Counted from the first letter of the stretch, positions 20,904 to 31,516 are shown. The stretch: 64,000 nt of DNA from Lolium rigidum (GCF_022539505.1 NC_061508.1:34342256-34406255), one strand, 5' to 3'. Program-made: numbers and translations. Notes: generated by a model not told the origin, from the letters alone.

Positions 20904-23900
20904 ATGTTAAGCACCGTTTTCAACATTTTGTGTTGGAATGTCCGCGGTTTGAACGATCCCGACAGATGTTCTACTGTCAACGAGATCGTTGCCACTTCCA
21001 CTTGCCACATCGTCTGTCTTCAGGAAACTAAATTGGAGTCGGTGTCGCCGGCGGACGCTTACTTTATTGGGGGAAATAGACTCAAGAGCTTTGCGGAGAA
21101 ACCCGCTGTGGGCACGAGGGGCGGTATTTTGCTTCTTTGGGACGAGACGGTTGTCCGCATCTCTAATATACATGTCTCCGAGTTCTCCCTGTCGGCTACC
21201 GTGTTTGTGATCAACTCTGAAGAAGAATTCAAGCTCACTACTGTTTATGGGCCTTCCACCTCCGCTAGAAAGGATGAATTCTTCAATGAGCTCCGCGGGT
21301 TAAAACCCTTGGGAGGTGTAAAATGGGTTGCCCTTGGAGACTTCAACCAAATCTACCGGGCGCGTGACAAGAACAAAGCCAACGTCAACCGGGGTCGCAT
21401 CAATCGCTTCCGTGCGGCATTACATGATTGCGAGCTCAAAGAGATTCCTCTCCAAAACCGTAGATTCACTTGGAGCAATGAGAGGACCAACCCTACTCTT
21501 TGCAAACTTGATGCCTTCTTCTGCAACTCCGAATGGGACCTCGCCTTCGACTCTCATGTCCTTTTCGCGTTATCTTCGTCCCTCTCGGACCATTGCCCGT
21601 TGCTTCTTGCCGATGATAGGGGCCCTTGCCGCCCTCGGTCCTTCAAATTTGAGAACTTTTGGTTGCGGGTCCCCGGCTTCAAGGACGAGGTCTCAAAAGC
21701 TTGGGCGGCTCCTTCCCCACATGTGGAACCTTGCCAAATCCTTTTCCATAAGCTCCAACAAACCGGAAAACATCTCTCTTCTTGGAGCCGGACCCTTTTC
21801 TCCTCCAACAAGGTGTTGCATCATGCCGCCCTTCTTATCATTCTTAATCTCGACATGGCGCAAGAGTGGAGGTCTCTCTCTTATGAGGAAAGGGCTTTGA
21901 GGGCCGAGCTCAAGAGAAAGGTGGTGAGCCTTGCGGTTATTGAGCGAGCTCGTAAGAGGCAATGCTCGAGGATCACCAACATTAGAGAGGGTGACGCAAA
22001 TACCAAATTCTTTCATAGGAAGGTTAACGGGAGGAGGAGGAAGAACCATATTCACCGCCTTAAGCACAACAACGGGTGGATTACCGACCACAACCACAAG
22101 GAGAAGATCATTTCCGACCATTTTGGAGATGTTATGGGTAAGGGGCAAAATCGACACAAGGACTTCAATTGGGCCGGACTACAATTTGAGGCCCCGGATT
22201 TGGCGTCTCTCGATGACCCCTTCACGGAGGACGAGGTTAAGCATGCCATCAATCTTCTTCCGGGCGACAAAGCCCCCGGTCCGGACGGTTTCACGGGTGC
22301 CTTCTACAAGCATTGTTGGGATATTATCCGCCAAGACGTTATGCGAGCTATCAATCTCTTCGGGGATCTTCACGTGGCCAACTTCCATTGGTTAAACTCC
22401 GCTAACATTGCCCTTTTGCCCAAGAAGGATGGGGCGGAGGAGATCTCCGACTTCCGGCCTATTAGCCTCATTCATGGCATTGCCAAGATCATCGCCAAAA
22501 TGCTTTCCCTAAGGCTTGCTCCGCATATGGATGACCTTGTCTCCAAGGCGCAAAGTGCTTTCATCAAGAAAAGAAGTATCCATGACAACTTCCTATACGT
22601 AAAGAATCTTGCTGCGAGGTTACACAAGAGGAAAATTCCGGCCCTTCTCTTCAAGCTCGACATTCGGAAGGCGTTCGATTCCGTGCGTTGGGACTACATT
22701 ATTGACCTTCTACAAAAACGGGGATTCCCTCCACGCTTCCGGAATTGGGTGGTCGCCTTGCTCGTCACCGCCTCATCGCGGGTCCTCCTTAATGGGGTGG
22801 CCGGCCAACCTATCAAACATGGCCGGGGGCTACGTCAAGGGGACCCTTTGTCACCTCTCCTTTTTGTCCTTGCTATAGACCCCATCACCCAAATCCTCGA
22901 GCTTGCCTCCATTCATGGGTTGCTTCACAAGCTTGCTAGGCGGACCACCATTTTGAGGACCTCCCTCTATGCCGATGATGCGGCAATCTTCATTGCGCCC
23001 TCTAAGCATGATGTGCAAAACCTCACCGCCATCCTTCATGCCTTCGGCGAAGTTACGGGTCTATGCACCAATTTCCACAAGAGCTCCGTTGTACCTATTT
23101 GTTGCCACAACATCGACCTTGACGATATCCTTCATGGCACCCCGGTTCTTAGGGCTACTTTCCCGTTGAAGTATCTTGGGCTACCCCTCTCCCCTTGGTG
23201 TCTGCGCAAGGCGGACTTTCAATCTCTTGAGGACAAAGCGGCCCGGAAAATCCCCACTTGGAATGGGAAACTTGTTAACTTCGCGGGTCGCACCGCTCTT
23301 GTCAAATCCGTCCTTTCCTCTCAAGCTATATACCACTTCACATCTCTCAATGTCCCGAATGGCACTATGGCCAACATGAAGAAAATTGAAAGAGCCTTCT
23401 TATGGGCGGGCACCGATAAGGTCTCCGGTGGACAATGTAAGGTCAATTGGGATATCGTTTGTAGGCCCAAAAATCTTGGTGGCCTTGGGGTTCTTAATGC
23501 CGACTTCTTCTCCCGTGCCCTTCGCTTGCGGTGGCCTTGGAAGGAATGGAAAGAGCCATCCAAAATTTGGGTGGGTCTTGGCAATCCTTGCAATGACACG
23601 GACATGGACCTTTTCTACGCCTCTACTACCATCATGGTGGGCAATGGGAAGAAGACTCCTTTTTGGAAGGCGCCGTGGCTTAATGGCATAAAGCCCATCG
23701 ACATCGCCCCTCTCATATACAAAATCTCCACTAGAAAGAATTGGAAAGTCAACAAGGCCATGTCCAATCATGGTTGGATCTCCAAGATTAACTTGGACGC
23801 GGTCTTCACCATACAACATATTCGCCAATACATCTCCCTTTGGGTCAAACTCTCCGAGGTCTCTCTTAATGAGGACGTGGAGGACGAGATTTCTTGGAAC

Positions 23901-24449
23901 CTCACCGATAATGGCATCTACTCTTCTTCCTCCGCCTACCATGCTCAATTCTTCGGAGCCACGCTTTCCCCGGTTGCCTCCTCGGTGTGGAAGTTTTGGG
24001 CACCGCCCAAGTATAAGCTCTTTATGTGGCTTGCTCTTCAAAATAGGCTTTGGACTAATGACCGCTTGGAGAAGAGAGGTTGGCCTAATGGTCGGGATTG
24101 TCCTCTTTGCAAACATGCTTTAGAATCCGTTGATCACCTTCTTGTCAATTGTCGTTACACCATCCGCCTTTGGGGCCTTTTGAACACTTGGCTTGGCATC
24201 CAACCCCTTGACCCCAACCTTTGGCCGACCACTTCTCTTCACCCATGGTGGGGTAAGATGACCAAGCGCAAGGACGTCGCATCGTTAACCTTCCTCGTGT
24301 CTTGGGAACTTTGGAATGAAAGAAACGCTCGGGTCTTCAAAAGCAAGCAAGCGCCACCCTCCGTGCTCTTCAATAAGATCAAGCAAGAGGCTAAACTATG
24401 GATTTTGGTGGGTGATAAATGTATGAGTAACTTGATGCCGCGAGAGTAG
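20904..24449 (+). CDS. LINE ORF2: endonuclease, reverse transcriptase, zinc-finger C-terminus
   Basis: Intact 1,181-residue frame; the start is placed at ATG 20,904, just before the endonuclease motif, because upstream codons lack an ATG. Residues 5-230 form an APE-like endonuclease that nicks target DNA: ILCWNVRGLN, CLQETKLE, VALGDFNQI and SDHCPLLL are all present. Residues about 480-760 are the reverse transcriptase: DFRPISLIHGIAKIIAK, FKLDIRKAFDSVRWDYI, GLRQGDPLSPLLF and the catalytic SLYADDAAIF. A C-terminal zf-RVT segment (APPKYKLFMWLALQNRL...CPLCKHALESVDHLLVNC) lies near residues 1,030-1,095. The enzyme copies its RNA at the nick by target-primed reverse transcription and can mobilise SINEs in trans. 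All catalytic residues that I can check are present, so the protein could be active. Confidence 0.93.
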   Translation: MLSTVFNILCWNVRGLNDPDRCSTVNEIVATSTCHIVCLQETKLESVSPADAYFIGGNRLKSFAEKPAVGTRGGILLLWDETVVRISNIHVSEFSLSATVFVINSEEEFKLTTVYGPSTSARKDEFFNELRGLKPLGGVKWVALGDFNQIYRARDKNKANVNRGRINRFRAALHDCELKEIPLQNRRFTWSNERTNPTLCKLDAFFCNSEWDLAFDSHVLFALSSSLSDHCPLLLADDRGPCRPRSFKFENFWLRVPGFKDEVSKAWAAPSPHVEPCQILFHKLQQTGKHLSSWSRTLFSSNKVLHHAALLIILNLDMAQEWRSLSYEERALRAELKRKVVSLAVIERARKRQCSRITNIREGDANTKFFHRKVNGRRRKNHIHRLKHNNGWITDHNHKEKIISDHFGDVMGKGQNRHKDFNWAGLQFEAPDLASLDDPFTEDEVKHAINLLPGDKAPGPDGFTGAFYKHCWDIIRQDVMRAINLFGDLHVANFHWLNSANIALLPKKDGAEEISDFRPISLIHGIAKIIAKMLSLRLAPHMDDLVSKAQSAFIKKRSIHDNFLYVKNLAARLHKRKIPALLFKLDIRKAFDSVRWDYIIDLLQKRGFPPRFRNWVVALLVTASSRVLLNGVAGQPIKHGRGLRQGDPLSPLLFVLAIDPITQILELASIHGLLHKLARRTTILRTSLYADDAAIFIAPSKHDVQNLTAILHAFGEVTGLCTNFHKSSVVPICCHNIDLDDILHGTPVLRATFPLKYLGLPLSPWCLRKADFQSLEDKAARKIPTWNGKLVNFAGRTALVKSVLSSQAIYHFTSLNVPNGTMANMKKIERAFLWAGTDKVSGGQCKVNWDIVCRPKNLGGLGVLNADFFSRALRLRWPWKEWKEPSKIWVGLGNPCNDTDMDLFYASTTIMVGNGKKTPFWKAPWLNGIKPIDIAPLIYKISTRKNWKVNKAMSNHGWISKINLDAVFTIQHIRQYISLWVKLSEVSLNEDVEDEISWNLTDNGIYSSSSAYHAQFFGATLSPVASSVWKFWAPPKYKLFMWLALQNRLWTNDRLEKRGWPNGRDCPLCKHALESVDHLLVNCRYTIRLWGLLNTWLGIQPLDPNLWPTTSLHPWWGKMTKRKDVASLTFLVSWELWNERNARVFKSKQAPPSVLFNKIKQEAKLWILVGDKCMSNLMPRE

Positions 24450-24605
24450 GTCCTTTTTGGTTTCAAGGGTGTAATCGGGTGCCTTGTAAAAACTATTCTA
24501 CTTCTCCTTAATTAATGGAATAGGGCAAAGCTTTTGCCCTCTTTTCAAAAAAAAAAAGAAGCAGTAGACAATTGGGCATTTCTCCTTTTCATTCTCAGGT
24601 TTAGA

Positions 24606-24917
24606 GTTATATTGCGATCCAAATTTATATTAAAGGGAGGCTAACTTCGAGCGGAGCGATGCCCGTCGCCGGGTAGCCCCCGCGGTACGGATCGATACCA
24701 CCGCCTATATATACCTCTTGTAAGCCGTCGGATAGGGCTTATCAGATTATAAGATAACCCACGACATTTGTAAACACTTTCGATATAGTAAATTTTTGCT
24801 GGCTGCCGTCCGTAGTTTTTTCCCCTCTATGTTGAGGGGGTTTTCCATGTTAAAAACTCGTGTCTGCGTTGTGATTTCCTTTTCGTTCTTCGTTATTTGC
24901 TTGCCGCATTTGTAACA
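24606..24917 (+). mobile_element. Solo-LTR-like sequence, copia type (copy 2)
   Basis: Homologous over its length to 1,923-2,254 and in the same orientation, with several small indels. It ends CATTTGTAACA. Flanks TTTAG and TTTAC may be a 5-bp duplication with one mismatch. It starts about 35 bp after the LINE's right-hand duplication. No internal retrotransposon genes adjoin it. Confidence 0.55.
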
Positions 24918-25395
24918 TTTACACACGTAAATTATTTTTGGTAGATGGCCTGAGATGATTATTCCTATCTCTATAAGTGGTAATGGGCTCACACAGTTAT
25001 TCTTATCTCTATAAACAATAATCTGTCATCATAATTTTATCGTGATGAGCATTAATTTACTGCTTGGAATCAAAGCATAACTTAAAATGCCCATCATGGG
25101 ATCCACCACCGCATTGCAGCATTTCCTGGTACCCGACAATACTAATTTTGCAGTGCGCATCGTATCAAGTTTGAAAAACATGCCACGGGCCTGTGCTGGA
25201 CTATATGCCTGGAATTGTGAGCATGTTTCTTTTCTGTTTCACTTATTGGGTAGCGAGTGAGTAGTCCCATCAAATTTAAATTTGGATAGAGGCTGAACTA
25301 GTTGTTTTGTCAATCGCCTCACCTAGCTAGTCGTCCTTTGTTAATGAACTTTTGAGCTATATAAATTTGATCGCCTCACCAAAAGCACTTTTATC

Positions 25396-26226
25396 CAATG
25401 TTTAAAATAGCCGGCTACAGGATATAGCTGCGGCTAGGGTTGAAAACGAAACGGAAACGGACGGAAACATGCTTTATCGTTTTTGTTTCCCTCGATCTTG
25501 TCGGAATCGAAAATGGAAACGGAATCCCCGGAAACGAATATGAAAACGGAAATCATCGGATATGAATACAGAACGGATACGTAGAGGATACGTTACGAAA
25601 ACAAATATTTGCCACAACGCAATGCGGCATGATACCTTGGTTTGTAGACCAAAAGACACACATAAAGAAAAGACAATAAAACAAGATATAACATTTAACT
25701 TCGACATGCGGAAATTCACATAAAGTAACTCACATAGTTTAACAGCTAAATGAACACGCAATTATACAGAGTGATTAGGGTTGAAGTACTTAGTAGACTT
25801 GATATGTGGCCAAGCCTGGTTTCATATGTAAATGTAGGTCTGCTAAATACACGGGCCTTTCTAGGTTTTATTTCCGGAAACTTTTCGTATTTATTTTTCT
25901 GAAATTTCCTCTGCCGTTTCCGTTTTCGTCGGAAAGGGCTCCCTCGTTTTCTTTGCCGTTTCCGTTTAGTTTCCTCAAAATGCCGCTTCCTTTTCCGTAT
26001 TTGTCCCTCCATTTTCTTTTTCTTCGGAAACGGACGGAAAGTTTCCGTTTCGTTTTCAACCCTAGCTGCGGCCTCCCCAAACAGCTATAGCCCGGCTATA
26101 GGCTGGCTATAGCCGGCTATTTAAGGACTTTAACACCTTTCAGCGGGTTAATGCAGTTAGCCGCACCATGCGGGGAAAGGCTATAGCGGGCTATAGCCCG
26201 ACTATAGCCGGCTATTTTAAACTATG
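25396..26226. mobile_element. Outer hAT MITE, interrupted
   Basis: Flanked by CTTTTATC at 25,388-25,395 and 26,227-26,234 (8-bp duplication). Its inverted ends, CAATGTTTAAAATAGCCGGC and CATAGTTTAAAATAGCCGGC, differ at two positions. After removing the element inserted at 25,435-26,064 and one 8-bp repeat, only about 193 bp remain. Much of this consists of GGCTATAGC repeats in both orientations. No protein is encoded. A related end is visible at about 32,776-32,802. Confidence 0.8.
25435..26064. mobile_element. Inner hAT element, 630 bp, nested
   Basis: Begins TAGGGTTGAAAACGAAACGG and ends with its inverse. A perfect 8-bp duplication GCTGCGGC lies at 25,427-25,434 and 26,065-26,072. Subterminal regions carry multiple GGAAACGG words in opposite orientation at the two ends. 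There is no transposase. It sits inside the 193-bp MITE, so it is the younger of the two. Confidence 0.88.
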
Positions 26227-26281
26227 CTTTTATCTAACATGTTAGGATGCGCTATATATTGTGGCGCTCCTTCAGTTTAGT

Positions 26282-26337
26282 AGCTTAATTACATTACCAT
26301 ATTAGTTACAAGCTTAATTACATTACCATACTGAGTT
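26282..26337 (+). repeat. Short direct repeat
   Basis: GCTTAATTACATTACCATA occurs twice, about 29 bp apart (near 26,283 and 26,312). It lies about 1.5 kb downstream of the F-box gene's stop and may be in its 3' flank. Confidence 0.7.
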
Positions 26338-27783
26338 ACAATTACAACGGCACTGCAGAAGCAAGCCATGAAGCATGATGAATTTCATCCAGAGACATCC
26401 ACTATACAGAAGCCAACTGACAACTTTCAGGCACACACATATGGTGGAGACAGAAGCTCTCTCCCACTTCCCCACATACACTGATACACACAAGAGATTC
26501 GTCAGTCACCTCACTTGCCACATGAACCCATCATACATGACACAATGTTCCCCAAATCCGGTGAGATCCAAGTTAGGTTGATTACTCACCACCGTTCAAA
26601 AACTCGTCCAATTAGACCCCACTAAGTTCACAAACCACTTACGACCCTCCCTACCAGATGAACTATGCTGCAAAATCATCTGCGATGCACCACCACCACC
26701 GTGTAGACTGTAATCTAAAATGGGGCATGCAATCCTCCACTGTAGGCGACTGCTTTTTTGTCGCTGGATAATTTCCAACAGAAAATGTAATTTTAAGTTT
26801 CGTAGAGGACATTTGGCAGAATATCGAGGTTTAGGGATCAAGCATTTCCTGGATAACTAGTCAAAGATCACCTGCAGAATGGCTAGATATTTCGGTAACG
26901 CATTCCAAAGTCCAAGTCATAGATCTGCGCACAGAGGTCATCGCTTATGTGCTAGCATGACCAGATATGTTGCCGTTTAAGTTGGCACTAGTACTACAGG
27001 TGTCTCTTTTCATCATATACTTACAAATAACACTGAGTTATTTAGTTCCTTGATCAGGTGCTATAATCCTACAAGCAATGCAACCACTTCGTTTGCAATA
27101 ATTTGGTTCAGTGAGCAAAAATCTGCACTAAAGTTCAGATATCCTGTATTCCTGTATTGTGAAAATGAAGCCCAGAACATACAAAGAGGTTAGCACCCAC
27201 GTACAAGAGCAGACCACACCACGAACATGATCTACTTTGGTGAATATAATGCTTATGGTGATTGTGCAATAGTTTCAATACCACTGATGAAAGTTCCACT
27301 TCTATTTGATCCATTTGGTAGTGCTACTGGGCAGTAAAATTATTCAAAGATTCAGATGCACAATCAAAATGCCTTGGCCACTCACTTGCAATCAACAATA
27401 AATCATAGAAAAATTCCATAGATAAAAAAGGGTAAAAAATACACCATTCTACAATAAAAAAGAGTTGAAACAGGGAAAAAATGCAAGACATGCCAGTTCT
27501 ACCACATAAAAGCAGTATGTTGGTAAGTACACACATCCATCCAGTGATAGATTAAATGGCACATCAAAAGGGTGAACAGTTAAACAAACGGCAGAAGCTG
27601 GAGTAAGCGCTAAGTACACCATAAACATCTCCTGCAAAGTTCTAAAACCAGAATGGCGAAACCTTGAGTAATCCTGCCTCCATGATGTATCCCTGTCCAA
27701 GCTGGAAAAGTTTCTGCTCTCTCTTGGGAGGTGGAAATTTTACAAAGAAAATGTTAGAGCGAAACCGCAAATGCATAGGACAG
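26338..27783. other. 3' flank of the F-box gene, no other gene seen
   Basis: AT-rich sequence with only short open frames. The part next to 27,783 would include the F-box gene's 3' untranslated region on the minus strand. Confidence 0.45.
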
Positions 27784-28984
27784 TCACTCGTCATCTGAGT
27801 AGAACATGCTTGGATACACCCAGAGGGCCTGCAGCTGGCGGTACCAGTTCCTTTTGTACAGAAGGTCAGGATCGGTTGATCGATCCCACACCACATCTGC
27901 CTGGTCACCAAACCCATGTATGCTCATAGGTTGAGAGTAATGGGCATAGTACAAGCAGTTCCTCTTCCCTCCCCATAGTTCTGGATTCATGCAAGAAAAC
28001 GGCGTGCTCCTCACATCACCACCAACAAAGAGTGCCCAGTTGTCCAGCTTCTTCACCTCCACCCATTTTGCCAGCTTTGTAGTCATATCGAGGCGGTAGG
28101 GTCTATAGGTCACTGGTGCTCCATAAGATAAGTTGATGCAATGATCAACAATTAGAAGCATGTCACCACAGACCACTAGCCATGGTCTTAAATATGGGCA
28201 TTCAGCCATGCCGTCCCACCACTCAGTTTTTATCTCCTGCAAACCAAGCCGGGGAGCCAGCTGCAAAGTGTAGATCCTATAATGATAATCCATCGCAATG
28301 AACTTACCATTGAATTCCACAATTTGTTCTATACGTGCATCATCAAGTTGGAGTTCAAACCAAGTGTCACCGCTAACCGGCCAATCAAATAGGGATGTCC
28401 GAGTACCGATGAGGAGATGCGATTTGGGTGATGCAAGGGGAGCTGTCAAAGTGCCACTATAGTAGAACTCTTCACGAGTCATTGCTTCGGATGGGAGACG
28501 TGGAGGTGAAACCTCTCGCACCACCGAACACATCAACAACAACACAATAACGACGGCGGCAACGGATCAGATGACCATAGGAACAGCCAGCAAAATGCAT
28601 CACCTGCAAAGTTTCTTTAGGAATCTGGCAGCGAAAGGTGGTGTTTTGCTTAGATAGATCTATGACCTGGCAAATGCGTAGCTTGCGATGACCATTGTTA
28701 GAAGGGAGATGAGGAGCTTTGACACGAACATTGGGGCGGATGAGGAGAGGTGGTAACATAGTGCGAATGCTTGATTTGGATGGGTACGATGAGAATGCAA
28801 CACGCCAAGAGTGGCATGTGCCAGCAAATGCAAGAAGGTCGATGAATGATCCAGACAAAGCAATTATGGACTGAAGCAGGCCATCTGGGAGGTCTGCCCA
28901 ACCTTGGAGTCCAGACACAGCAACGGATTCACAGACAAGGGTGTCGGCAGTTTGTCGGGGCTTTGCATGATAGCTAACTCTCTG
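27784..28984 (-). pseudogene. F-box protein with DUF295 (KIB1-4 beta-propeller) domain, frameshifted
   Basis: The only clear host gene. Reading right to left, an acceptor (TTCTTCTGTTCTGCAG) at 28,985 opens the exon. The F-box is LQGWADLPDGLLQSIIALSG...TCHSWRVAFSSYPSKSS (about 28,910-28,795), the segment that binds SKP1 in an SCF ubiquitin ligase. The DUF295 part includes SPKSHLLIGTRTSLFDWPVSG, IVEFNGKFIAMDYHYRIY, CPYLRPWLVVCGDMLLIVDH and VKKLDNWALFVGGDVRSTPF, and ends YPSMFYSDDE at TGA 27,784-27,786. The F-box frame and the DUF295 frame differ by one base. The shift lies near 28,515, where GGTGCGAGAGG seems to carry one extra base. The first ATG after the acceptor is also out of phase with the F-box. 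As written it cannot give the full protein of about 380 residues; the substrate is unknown. Confidence 0.85.
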
Positions 28985-30060
28985 CAGAACAGAAGAAGAT
29001 CAAGACAGAAAATTAGAAGAGATCTGAATATTAACATACAAGATAAATTTAGGTGGTATGCTAAAATTACTAACATTAAACTAGAAGAGAGAAACTACGA
29101 GTGGAGTTCTAGCGCTAGTGACAGCAATGTGCAATCATATGTGGAACCTGATACATTATACTACTATTTATTTATTTGTTTATGTTGTGATGCCTTTTAA
29201 TTTCCATTTGTAGATAACTTCACAGGTGTGCATAATCATTTCTGCTTAAAACAGCCACATATAGCATGAAAATCGGATCTTTATCAAGGGCACACGATTC
29301 AAGATGCATGTGAACCAGTCGGTCAATATTAATTAATCCAATCTATTCTAAGGTTCTTATTTTCTAATATCATGATTTTCCCTCTTCTTATTTCTAACTG
29401 CAGATAACTTCACGAGTGTGCGTAATAATAGAATTTCTGTTCAAAACGCTACTGACCACATCTAATATGAAAATCTGATCTTTACCCTAGATACGCGATT
29501 CAAAATGCATGAGATCGGTTCTTAAACCAGATCGGTCAATATTAATTAAGCCCATCTACTATAGGGTTGTCAATCCTGAAGAAAAATCGATGGAAATCTA
29601 GCCAATCAACATAACTCAAAGTACTTGCCCGATTAAGAAACAACTGCGGGGTCCTCGCTTCTCTGTTAGTTTTGTTTGAAAACAATAGTATATTAAACAA
29701 AAGACATATGCATAATAGATGACCGAAAGAAAAAGGGGAAATTTGCTACAGGACACCGATAAAACAGCCACATATAGCGTAAAAATCGGATCTTTATCAA
29801 CATATGAGAGAAGAAGTAGGGTTTGTGTAAGATGGAGATGGGGAAAGTGCAGGCCTTGAAGTGGGGGAAGGCGACGACGAGTGGCTACGAAGACAGAATG
29901 ACCAGATCTGGCGACTTCTCCGGCGATGTCGGCGGGTGGTTCGCTTCGCCTTCTGCTTCCAATTCTGGAACCGCCAGATTGCTGCGCCGCTGCTCTGTTT
30001 TCTGGCTGTTGTTTCAGTTCACGCGTTCTGAAGGTTGAGTTTAGCAGTACCGCTTTGGGC
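28985..30060 (-). promoter_or_regulatory. Likely 5' UTR intron and upstream region of the F-box gene
   Basis: The strong acceptor at 28,985 implies an upstream exon. A GC-rich block at about 29,835-30,050 read on the minus strand could be that non-coding first exon, but no single donor stands out. The intervening sequence contains the direct repeats listed separately. A 183-codon open frame across it on the minus strand has no recognisable domain. Confidence 0.35.
29205..29800 (+). repeat. Diverged direct repeats of about 190 bp upstream of the F-box gene
   Basis: GTAGATAACTTCACAGGTGTGC...GGTCAATATTAATTAA (29,210-29,337) is repeated in diverged form at 29,400-29,550 (GCAGATAACTTCACGAGTGTGC...GGTCAATATTAATTAAG). 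A third fragment, AAAACAGCCACATATAGCGT, begins near 29,762. Confidence 0.8.
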
Positions 30061-30120
30061 CGGATTGGGTGGAGTGGGACTTGGGCCAATTTATCCGCTT
30101 GTAGTCGATCGAGTTCAGCA

Positions 30121-30172
30121 GTTACACTACCCAATTTTCTCAAAAAAAAAAAAGTTACAATACCCAATTTTC
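30121..30172 (+). mobile_element. Tail-only insertion A (TC plus poly-A between 19-bp repeats)
   Basis: GTTACACTACCCAATTTTC (30,121-30,139) and GTTACAATACCCAATTTTC (30,154-30,172) flank just TC followed by 12 A. Target duplications of this length with a poly-A tail are the mark of target-primed reverse transcription, yet no element body is present. A shorter repeat, CAGTTACACTACC, at 30,119 and 30,199 encloses the unit, suggesting a second event at the same place. Confidence 0.65.
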
Positions 30173-30226
30173 AAAACAAAAAACAAAAAACAAAAATGCA
30201 GTTACACTACCGGACTACCCCATTCC

Positions 30227-30272
30227 ATGTGGTTCAACATTTTTGTCTCAAAAAAATGTGGTTCAACATTTT
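30227..30272 (+). mobile_element. Tail-only insertion B
   Basis: ATGTGGTTCAACATTTT occurs at 30,227-30,243 and 30,256-30,272 and encloses only about 12 bases ending CTCAAAAAA. The structure is the same as in insertion A. Confidence 0.65.
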
Positions 30273-30819
30273 CTTCATGCTGAGAAAAACAAAACTTTGA
30301 GGATTTAGCATGCTACTAGGAGTACTATTGTAGCGTCGTCTGGGTGCACAGGCTATCTCGTACAAACCAAATCGTAGGTTTAGCACAAAACTTGGTTCCT
30401 GACATAAGCAATGTGAAAACATATCTGGCACAGATACATGTGATGTTTTATGATTTACTTTTTATTCTCTTCTTCACTCACACACAGATTTGATTAGGTA
30501 GACGAATGGAGATATTCTCAATTCATTCCGATCTACTAGAAGTGTAGCATCATACATTTCTGCCCTGCATGTGAGATGTGACATGTATATCGTAGTGGGA
30601 GCTCTGTCTCCAATCTCCATTGCTATTGAAATCGCAGAATCAAGGCAACACCATTTATTAGTTGAGATCAAACTATCAAAGTGACAGTAACGGAAAAGGT
30701 GTACCATAAGATTCCATTTGGAGGCCAAAGCATTCTCTCCCTAACAATCACCATGAACCAAAGACCAGAAATTATCTGCTCGGCGCTGCTACATTTGCTG
30801 ATATCTCACATTCCATATT

Positions 30820-30855
30820 ATGCAATGTGAAATTTCAAAAAAAAAATGCAATGTG
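30820..30855 (+). mobile_element. Tail-only insertion C
   Basis: ATGCAATGTG at 30,820-30,829 and 30,846-30,855 encloses 16 bases of the form AAATTTC followed by A residues. The repeats are shorter than in the other cases, so this one is less certain. Confidence 0.55.
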
Positions 30856-30859
30856 TACT

Positions 30860-31516
30860 GTATTAGGTCCGGTGACCGGGCAAGTCTCGGACTTGCTTGT
30901 GCACTATATGATGGTATGAATGTTATACGTACATGGCTAAAAATGTGAGCATGTCTCCCTTCTCTCCTACTACATTTATAAGGCAGCGGAGTGAGTAGCA
31001 TCATAAAGTTTCATTATGGTGTCACACGGTCATGGAGAGAGCGTCTCCATATGGTTTTGGTTTGTACTAATATGACGTTTTATCGGACCCAATATCGATG
31101 TACTTTAAACAAAAAGTAGCATAAACTTAAAGTAAAATGGCGACGATGTGATTTTACTTGTCTTGTCATGTATTCGGATGAACAAGTAGCCATAACCATT
31201 GGTTGAGCCACACGGCCCACACCAATTAGGACCTCGGCCCGGGGCATGCAACCGACACTATGGCACTCCAGCAGCACACTCTACCTACACCGAGTTATAT
31301 ACCTACGCCAAGCTCGTTTGGCAAATGATTGTGCCAATATAGTATGCACAATCCAAGAGGGGAATTCCTTGAACCTTACGGTTAGATAGTACGGGAAATA
31401 AAAAGCGCCGAAAGAGATTTCGGAGCTCTTAATATGCTGCATGAGAATCGACGTTCCAACGTTGATTCTTACAACCTAGCTAGGCCTTCCTTATATGCTA
31501 GCTAGGTTAGAGGGGT
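30860..31516. other. Intergenic, no gene recognised
   Basis: No supported gene or element boundary. Short minus-strand frames at 30,789-31,004 and 31,080-31,277 have no recognisable domain. Confidence 0.5.

Larger units (their letters stand above)
19170..24559 (+). mobile_element. LINE (non-LTR retrotransposon), 5'-truncated, ORF2 intact
   Basis: A 5.4-kb LINE with an ORF1 remnant, a spacer with a duplicated 93-bp block, a full ORF2, and a 3' end CTTTTC followed by 11 A (24,547-24,557). A candidate target duplication, AGCAGGAGACA (19,159-19,169) against AGCAGTAGACA (24,560-24,570), matches 10 of 11 bases. ORF1 is open right up to the left boundary without a start codon, as expected when reverse transcription stopped early. 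The uninterrupted 1,181-codon ORF2 points to a recent insertion. Confidence 0.88.

Noticed and set aside
23400..24116. 238-codon open frame antisense to the LINE ORF2
   Set aside because: Shadow frame of an intact coding region; no domain.
29616..30167. 183-codon minus-strand gene upstream of the F-box
   Set aside because: No domain, runs through poly-T and repeat sequence, and is more likely the untranslated leader region.
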